Positions 6,305 through 10,768 of a stretch of DNA of 10,768 nucleotides are shown here, piece after piece. The translations under genes were made by a program, and so were the position numbers. The stretch lies in assembly GCA_016844425.1 (NCBI GenBank), contig JAERML010000020.1, positions 1 to 10,768 on the forward strand, given 5' to 3'. This DNA is from Bacteroidota bacterium. GTDB lineage: Bacteria; Bacteroidota; UBA10030; UBA6906. The notes below the pieces were generated by a model. The model ran no database searches. It was not told where the DNA came from and was given only the letters and a program-made list of their open reading frames with translations. Position 1 is the stretch's first letter; every line of letters starts with the position of its first letter.

Positions 6305-7090
6305 CTAGAGGCCGTTCCTCTTCGCTCTATTCCAGAGTGCATCCATTTCTTCGAGCGTGGAGTGGTGGATGTTTTTTCCAGCATTCTTCAAACCTTCTTC
6401 GATGTACTCGAACCTCCGCCTGAATTTTGTGTTAGTTGAACGGAGGGCATTCTCCGGATTGATATTAAGGAACCTGGCGTAGTTGACGAGAGCAAAGAGA
6501 AGATCACCGAACTCCTCTTCGCGCTTTTTTCGCTTCCTCTTCCTGAGTGACCTCTTCAGTTCAGCCAGTTCTTCCTCGACCTTCGCCCACACGTCCTCAG
6601 CATTCTTCCAGTCAAACCCCACTTTGGCGGCACGTTCCTGCATGCGATGGGCCCGCTGCAACGCGGGCATCCCTTTCGGCACGCCTTCGAGTATGGACGT
6701 TCGTCCTTCCGCCATCTTGAGCTTCTCCCAATTGTGCTTCACCTCGCTCACCGTCTTGATCGCCTTCTCACCAAACACATGAGGATGGCGGCGAATCAAC
6801 TTTGCACTGATTTCCTTAATCACTTCTCTCAGCGTGAACTCCCTTTCCTGTTCCGCAATGGTTGCATGCATTACGACGTGAAGCAGCAGGTCGCCCAGTT
6901 CCTTCCTGAGGTCGTCCATGTTGTTCTCATCGAGCGCCTCCACTACCTCATAAGTCTCTTCAATCAGGCTGTGTCGGATGGATTGATGGGTCTGCTCCCG
7001 GTCCCAAGGGCATTCGTGACGCAGCCTCCGGACAATGGCGACGAGTTCTTCCATTTCTTGCGTGGGAATTCTTGGATACCGTGTACGCAT
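6305..7090 (-). CDS. mazG: MazG nucleoside triphosphate pyrophosphohydrolase
   Basis: A 261-residue cytoplasmic enzyme that hydrolyses NTPs to NMP and pyrophosphate, the same size as E. coli MazG (263). It has two all-alpha MazG repeats. Repeat 1 (about 13-108) has CPWDREQTHQS, then EETYE (45-49) and the ELGDLL helix (64-69). Repeat 2 (about 145-235) has EEELAEL (172-178) and EEFGDLL (192-198). In E. coli the C-terminal repeat is the active one. The ATG at 7090 is chosen because the homologous region begins just after it; the frame continues upstream to 7180 but that part is unlike the family. No strong Shine-Dalgarno sequence is visible before it. The loop between the two acidic helices of repeat 2 (181-190) is an unusual run of Arg and Lys, and its codons contain an A_AAA_AAG heptamer in frame (6530-6524). 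Confidence 0.95.
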   Translation of the reverse strand: MRTRYPRIPTQEMEELVAIVRRLRHECPWDREQTHQSIRHSLIEETYEVVEALDENNMDDLRKELGDLLLHVVMHATIAEQEREFTLREVIKEISAKLIRRHPHVFGEKAIKTVSEVKHNWEKLKMAEGRTSILEGVPKGMPALQRAHRMQERAAKVGFDWKNAEDVWAKVEEELAELKRSLRKRKRKKREEEFGDLLFALVNYARFLNINPENALRSTNTKFRRRFEYIEEGLKNAGKNIHHSTLEEMDALWNRAKRNGL

Positions 7091-7253
7091 ATCGGTCTGG
7101 TGTGCCTGATGAGAGAATGGAGAGTGATGGGTCAACTTAGAGATTTGGAGAATCACTTGCAACGATGTCAGTAGGCTCAAGCTGGATTCTCTGAATACGT
7201 TTCTCTATATTGGATGCACTTCGAACCCGTTTACACATCTCTGGAATAGACCG
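7091..7253. other. Divergent intergenic region between mazG and the amidohydrolase gene
   Basis: This 163-bp gap must hold the promoters of mazG (leftward) and the amidohydrolase operon (rightward). A TATATT at 7207-7212 is the best rightward -10 candidate, but the upstream hexamer about 18 bases before it is a poor match to TTGACA. On the minus strand TTGCAA-like and TTGACC-like hexamers exist without a good -10. No operator-like palindrome or terminator was seen. Confidence 0.3.
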
Positions 7254-8987
7254 ATGAACCGGAAACGGCGCGTACTGTTGATCTTCTTGATTGTCTTCAT
7301 CCCCGCTTTGTTCATTGTGCTCCAGCGCAGGACACAGGAAGTGTCGATGCTCCTTGTGAACGGCGTTGTCTACACAGTGAACGATGCTCAGCCGGAGGCG
7401 GAAGCCATAGCTGTGAAGGATGGGATAATTGTGGGAGTAGGAAGTACAGAAGAGATCCAGCAGTCCTTTACATCGCTCACGGTGATAGATTTGCAATCCC
7501 GCCCGGCTTATCCGGGGTTCATTGATTCGCATGCGCACATGGAAGGACTTGGGGCGTTGGTGACGAACCTGAACCTTGGGGATTCAAAATCGGTGGAGGA
7601 TATACAGCGGCTTGTCGCAGAGCGTGCAAAGATTCTCCCGCCAGGTTCCTGGCTCCGTGGCCGTGGATGGGATCAGAACAAATGGCCGAAGAAGGAATTC
7701 CCCGAGCATCATATGCTCGATGTCGTTGCAAAGGACATCCCCGTGTATCTGCGCAGGGTTGACGGGCATGCGGTGTGGGTGAATGGGGTTGTTCTGGCTG
7801 CAGCTGGGGTTACCAAGGCTACTCGCGATCCCGAGGGAGGGAAGATCATCAGGGACAGGAACGGAATCCCGACCGGAGTCTTCATTGACAACGCGATTGA
7901 CCTTGTGGAATCTGTTATCCCTCCGCCGACTGAGTTGGAACGAACAGAAGCAATGACGCGAGCAGTGCAGGAATGCCTGAAGGTCGGGCTGACTGAGGTG
8001 CACGACATGGGTGTGGATCTATCAGGAATCGGGATTTACAAGAAATTGATCGGCGAAGGGAAATTCCCTTTCCGGGTGTATGTAGCGATCGACGGGATCG
8101 GCGAGACGTGGTCCCATTACCTGAGCGCGGGACCGGAGAAAGTTGGCCATGATGGCCGACTCATCGTCCGGGCCTTGAAGCTCTACGCTGATGGAGCACT
8201 TGGCTCACGGGGTGCCGCGCTTATCGAACCGTATTCCGACGACCCTTTGAACAGAGGGCTTACCCTCACGTCAGCGGAACAAATCAGGGTCGCGGCGTCG
8301 GAGGCGTTGGAGAGAGGCTTCCAAGTATGCACGCACGCGATTGGCGATAGGGCAAACAACATCGTGCTGAACGTTTATGGGGAGACCCTTAAGTCTAATG
8401 AAATCAAAGCAAGAGACGCTCGTTTTCGAGTTGAGCATGCCCAGGTGATTGACCAGTCAGATATACCCCGGTTTCATTCTCTCGGTGTTCTTCCAATGAT
8501 GCAACCGACCCATTGTACTTCAGACATGTATTGGGCTGAATCAAGGCTTGGATCTGAGAGGTCAAAGGGAGCATATGCTTGGCGTTCGCTGCTGGAGCAT
8601 GGATCGATTGTTCCCGGTGGATCTGATTTCCCGGTCGAGAGTCCTAACCCCCTTTTGGGGTTCTACGCGGCAATCACTCGCCAGGATCTTGCAGGGTGGC
8701 CAGAGGGTGGCTGGCACCCCGAACAGAAGATGGCGCGGGAGGAAGCGCTCAAGTCGTTCACCTTGTGGTCTGCATTCGCCGGTTTCCAAGAGAAATCGAA
8801 AGGCTCAATCGAAGTCGGTAAGGTTGCAGACCTGACCATTCTCTCGCAAGACATTATGAAGATCGAGCCGAGGAAGATACTTGACACCTCCGTCGAGATG
8901 ACGATCGTAGCGGGTCAGGTCGCATATTCCTCCGGAGTCATTTCACAGCGTCTCCAGTCCGAGCTGTCTCAACATTCCAGCCGCTAA
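7254..8987 (+). CDS. Membrane-anchored amidohydrolase family 3 (YtcJ-like) metal-dependent hydrolase
   Basis: 577 residues. Residues 1-24 have a basic start (NRKRR) and one hydrophobic segment without a convincing cleavage site, so it is probably an uncleaved N-in anchor placing the enzyme outside the inner membrane. The enzyme follows: a small beta domain (LLVNGVVYTVND, KDGIIVGVG), then the TIM barrel with PGFIDSHAHM (His93-x-His95), Lys309 in LKLYADGALGSRGA, His361 in THAIGDRA, His395 in VEHAQ, and Asp458 in GSDFPVE. These are the expected metal and catalytic positions for this amidohydrolase group. The C-terminal part returns to the beta domain (GSIEVGKVADLTIL). Members hydrolyse amide or imine bonds of varied small molecules; the substrate here cannot be told. 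The MFS transporter 19 nt downstream suggests uptake or export of the substrate or product. The ribosome-binding site is weak (GGA near 7243). Confidence 0.9.
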   Translation: MNRKRRVLLIFLIVFIPALFIVLQRRTQEVSMLLVNGVVYTVNDAQPEAEAIAVKDGIIVGVGSTEEIQQSFTSLTVIDLQSRPAYPGFIDSHAHMEGLGALVTNLNLGDSKSVEDIQRLVAERAKILPPGSWLRGRGWDQNKWPKKEFPEHHMLDVVAKDIPVYLRRVDGHAVWVNGVVLAAAGVTKATRDPEGGKIIRDRNGIPTGVFIDNAIDLVESVIPPPTELERTEAMTRAVQECLKVGLTEVHDMGVDLSGIGIYKKLIGEGKFPFRVYVAIDGIGETWSHYLSAGPEKVGHDGRLIVRALKLYADGALGSRGAALIEPYSDDPLNRGLTLTSAEQIRVAASEALERGFQVCTHAIGDRANNIVLNVYGETLKSNEIKARDARFRVEHAQVIDQSDIPRFHSLGVLPMMQPTHCTSDMYWAESRLGSERSKGAYAWRSLLEHGSIVPGGSDFPVESPNPLLGFYAAITRQDLAGWPEGGWHPEQKMAREEALKSFTLWSAFAGFQEKSKGSIEVGKVADLTILSQDIMKIEPRKILDTSVEMTIVAGQVAYSSGVISQRLQSELSQHSSR

Positions 8988-9006
8988 ACCACGTAAGGCC
9001 TGTAGA

Positions 9007-10302
9007 ATGAGGAATGAAGTCACGCGTGGTTCAATGACACCCACCCAGAGAAGAAACTTCCGGATCAATGTGACAGAGGGGGCGTTGTTTGTGGCCGGAG
9101 GTACTTTCATCTCATCTCAGACCGTTTTACCTGCGCTTGTAGCCAAACTCGGAGGCAGCAATGTTGCTGTCGGTTCGGTCGCAGTGATCCTCTGGGTGGG
9201 GCTATTCCTCCCACAGATCTTTTCGGCAAGAGTAGTGGAGACCCTTCCCTGGAAGAAACCGTGGGCGATTCGGTTTGGCGCGATACAACGCGTTGTTGTC
9301 CTTCTCATGGGGATTCTTGTCCTCCTCTTTGGAGGAGACCGACCCGGTTTGGCGCTCGCCGGCTTCCTGACTCTCTTTGCGTTGAACCAGATCATGCTTG
9401 GTGTAACGACGCCGGGGTGGTTTGACTTGTTTGCAAAAGTAACTCCCCCCACGCGGCGAGGACGATTGGTTGGAACGCGCAACTCTATTGGAGGGGTAGC
9501 AGCGTTCTTCTGCGGGCTCGTTCTTACCTGGCTCCTCGCGACCCTGGAGTTTCCTCTCAATTTTGGTATTGCTTTCTTTTGCGCATTCGTTCTTCAACTC
9601 GGATCCATTGTTGTTCAACTGAAACTGGTTGAAGAGGAACCAAGCGCTGTGAGGGAACAAAAACCGGTATCCAGATTTCTGAGGGATCTTCCGCAGATTG
9701 TACAAGGGAACCGCGAGTTCCGGGAGTTTTTGGTAGCGTCTGCTTTTCTGATCCTGGCGACAATGCCAGTCGGGTTCTTCACCGTTTATGGGTTGAAGGA
9801 ATTCACTGCCGATGAGTCGGCTGTAGGCACATTCACACTGGTGATGGTGGCAATCCAGGTGGTCAGTGCGGTCGTGAACGGGCACATAGCTGACCATTAT
9901 GGCCACAAGGTTGCACTTGTCTGTGCCGCAACATCCATGCTCTGTGCAAGCGTTTGGGCTCTTGTGGCGCCTTCGCTTGCATGGTTCACTCTTGTCTACA
10001 TGTTCCTCGGTGTCAATCTCGGAAGCGAACTGATGATTCGTTACAACATGTCGATCGAGTATGGGCCGGTCGCGCAACGCCCGACGTACGTTGGGTTGAT
10101 GAACACGGTGCTTGCACCTCTCTACCTCTCGAGTCTTGCTGGCGGATGGATCAGCGATCTCTTTGGATACAAAACGGTGTTCCTGGCCGGCAGCATTTTT
10201 TCCGTGATTGGGATAGCATACCTCGTCACGCGGGTCAAAGACCCGCGAACCATCGCCACCGCGTTGGTGCCGCTGAACCCACAACCTTCCAAGGTCGAGT
10301 AG
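9007..10302 (+). CDS. Major facilitator superfamily transporter
   Basis: 431 residues, an inner-membrane secondary transporter with about 12 hydrophobic segments in two halves, separated by a charged central loop near 206-238. A motif-A-like GHIADHYGHK lies at 292-301 after the seventh or eighth helix, and a related GGWISDLFGYK at 379-389. The first half has a degenerate equivalent. The N-terminus begins with a short polar stretch. An alternative ATG at 9034 (residue 10) is possible because neither site has a strong Shine-Dalgarno sequence, with only AAGG near 8995 before the first. The gene lies 19 nt after the amidohydrolase and 1 nt before the next gene, so it is probably the middle cistron of a three-gene operon. 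The substrate is unknown. It does not look like a named drug or sugar subfamily by eye. Confidence 0.85.
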   Translation: MRNEVTRGSMTPTQRRNFRINVTEGALFVAGGTFISSQTVLPALVAKLGGSNVAVGSVAVILWVGLFLPQIFSARVVETLPWKKPWAIRFGAIQRVVVLLMGILVLLFGGDRPGLALAGFLTLFALNQIMLGVTTPGWFDLFAKVTPPTRRGRLVGTRNSIGGVAAFFCGLVLTWLLATLEFPLNFGIAFFCAFVLQLGSIVVQLKLVEEEPSAVREQKPVSRFLRDLPQIVQGNREFREFLVASAFLILATMPVGFFTVYGLKEFTADESAVGTFTLVMVAIQVVSAVVNGHIADHYGHKVALVCAATSMLCASVWALVAPSLAWFTLVYMFLGVNLGSELMIRYNMSIEYGPVAQRPTYVGLMNTVLAPLYLSSLAGGWISDLFGYKTVFLAGSIFSVIGIAYLVTRVKDPRTIATALVPLNPQPSKVE

Positions 10303-10303
10303 C

Positions 10304-10759
10304 ATGCCTCGCCTGACCAGTCCTCCAACGGTGCGCATTGTATACCATCGAGAGGGGTTTGAATCTCCTATCGGCCATCTTGTGCGCAACCGCATGGAGG
10401 CGACGGTTTGCGACTGGCTTGTCAAGCATGGGATTGCTCACCGGCATGCAAGCGAGGTCTTTGCTGTGAAAACCGGTGCTGCCCGGGTGCCAAATATCTA
10501 CGTTCCCGACATCATTCTTCATGATCGAAACCCGCAAGGGAAAACCATCATCGTCGAGCCGATTCACACCTATGCACCGAAAGACGGAGGGTCGCGGCTT
10601 CTTGCCTCGTTTCGAAAGGAGCTGAAATCGAAATACTATGTCATTGTCATTGCCAAGAAGCATTATCTCCACAAGGTTCAGAAAGGGGCATATGACGTGC
10701 TAATTGACTTCGACAACCTTGATCTGCTCCTGAAGAAAATCCCTCTCTCCCCTCGGTAG
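10304..10759 (+). CDS. Conserved-looking hypothetical protein, possible PD-(D/E)XK-like fold
   Basis: 151 residues, not recognised. No signal peptide or membrane segment, so it is cytoplasmic. The layout is helix, strand, strand, helix, strand. Glu32 lies in a helix (NRMEATVCDWLVKHGI), followed by a probable hairpin with VPDIIL (67-72) and TIIVEPIHTY (81-90), then a basic helix FRKELKSK (103-110) and the strand YYVIVIA (111-117). This order, with Glu in the first helix, Asp after Pro on a strand and Glu on the next strand, recalls PD-(D/E)XK nucleases such as VSR or DUF559-type proteins. However, the Lys of the E-x-K motif is replaced by Ile (E85-P-I), with only nearby lysines (104, 107) that could stand in. 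The start codon follows the MFS stop by one base, so translational coupling is likely. AAGG about 10 nt upstream may be its ribosome-binding site. The nuclease idea is an inference only. Confidence 0.7.
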   Translation: MPRLTSPPTVRIVYHREGFESPIGHLVRNRMEATVCDWLVKHGIAHRHASEVFAVKTGAARVPNIYVPDIILHDRNPQGKTIIVEPIHTYAPKDGGSRLLASFRKELKSKYYVIVIAKKHYLHKVQKGAYDVLIDFDNLDLLLKKIPLSPR

Positions 10760-10768
10760 GCGTGGGTA

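Noticed and set aside
6260..6317. Hairpins GGCGGC/GCCGCC and GAACGG/CCGTTC at the phoH-mazG junction as a bidirectional terminator
   Set aside because: Stems of six pairs with loops of 8 and 15 bases and no T-run on either strand; rho-dependent or collision termination is as likely.
7091..7180. 30-residue N-terminal extension of MazG
   Set aside because: It is Ser/His/Gln-rich and unlike the family; homology begins just after the ATG at 7090.
8646..8662. Hairpin AACCCC...GGGGTT inside the amidohydrolase gene
   Set aside because: It encodes the conserved SPNPLLG segment after the catalytic Asp, and no T-run follows.
9202..10425. 407-codon open frame antisense to the MFS gene
   Set aside because: Its translation is polar and low-complexity with no domain, and the opposite strand has a clear transporter; it is a shadow frame.

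Overview
The window carries eight complete or near-complete genes plus one gene cut off at the left edge, packed in a way typical of a free-living Gram-negative bacterium. GC content is moderate (roughly the low fifties by eye). The envelope features (an outer-membrane-type lipoprotein, a periplasmic LysM coiled-coil protein, a signal peptide followed by TPRs and a binding-protein fold) and the style of the PhoH and RadC proteins suggest the Bacteroidota/Ignavibacteriota/Chlorobiota group. That placement is a guess from protein style, not from a marker gene. Several genes have clear Shine-Dalgarno sequences, and one promoter is a perfect sigma-70 consensus, which argues against classic Bacteroidia signals.

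Layout: (1) 1-1152, the C-terminal part of an ABC-2-type membrane permease. (2) 1204-3933, a secreted TPR plus periplasmic-binding-fold protein and radC, 18 nt apart. (3) 3957-5247, a self-contained transcription unit with an A-tract, a perfect TTGACA-17-TATAAT promoter, a small coiled-coil lipoprotein, a LysM coiled-coil protein, a structured 3' UTR and a strong intrinsic terminator. (4) phoH, starting at a TTG 43 nt after that terminator and ending 12 bp from the convergent mazG. (5) 7254-10759, a rightward run of a membrane-anchored YtcJ-like amidohydrolase, an MFS transporter and an unrecognised 151-aa protein, with gaps of 19 nt and 1 nt.

How they fit: radC, phoH and mazG are housekeeping genes for DNA/RNA and nucleotide quality control, not an obvious pathway. 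The lipoprotein/LysM pair looks like an envelope module tying outer membrane to peptidoglycan. The two proteins share a Lys-Lys-Cys-x-Asp-acidic motif at the same residue position, which suggests common ancestry or physical partnership. The amidohydrolase, transporter and 151-aa gene probably form an operon of unknown substrate.

The best leads are the lipoprotein/LysM unit, an in-frame A_AAA_AAG slippery heptamer in mazG with a Shine-Dalgarno-like tract upstream and an early stop in the -1 frame, the LpoA-like architecture of the TPR/binding protein, and the terminal 151-aa protein with a nuclease-like but incomplete residue pattern. No mobile element, CRISPR array, tRNA or rRNA was seen, and there is no gene-free stretch longer than about 165 bases.
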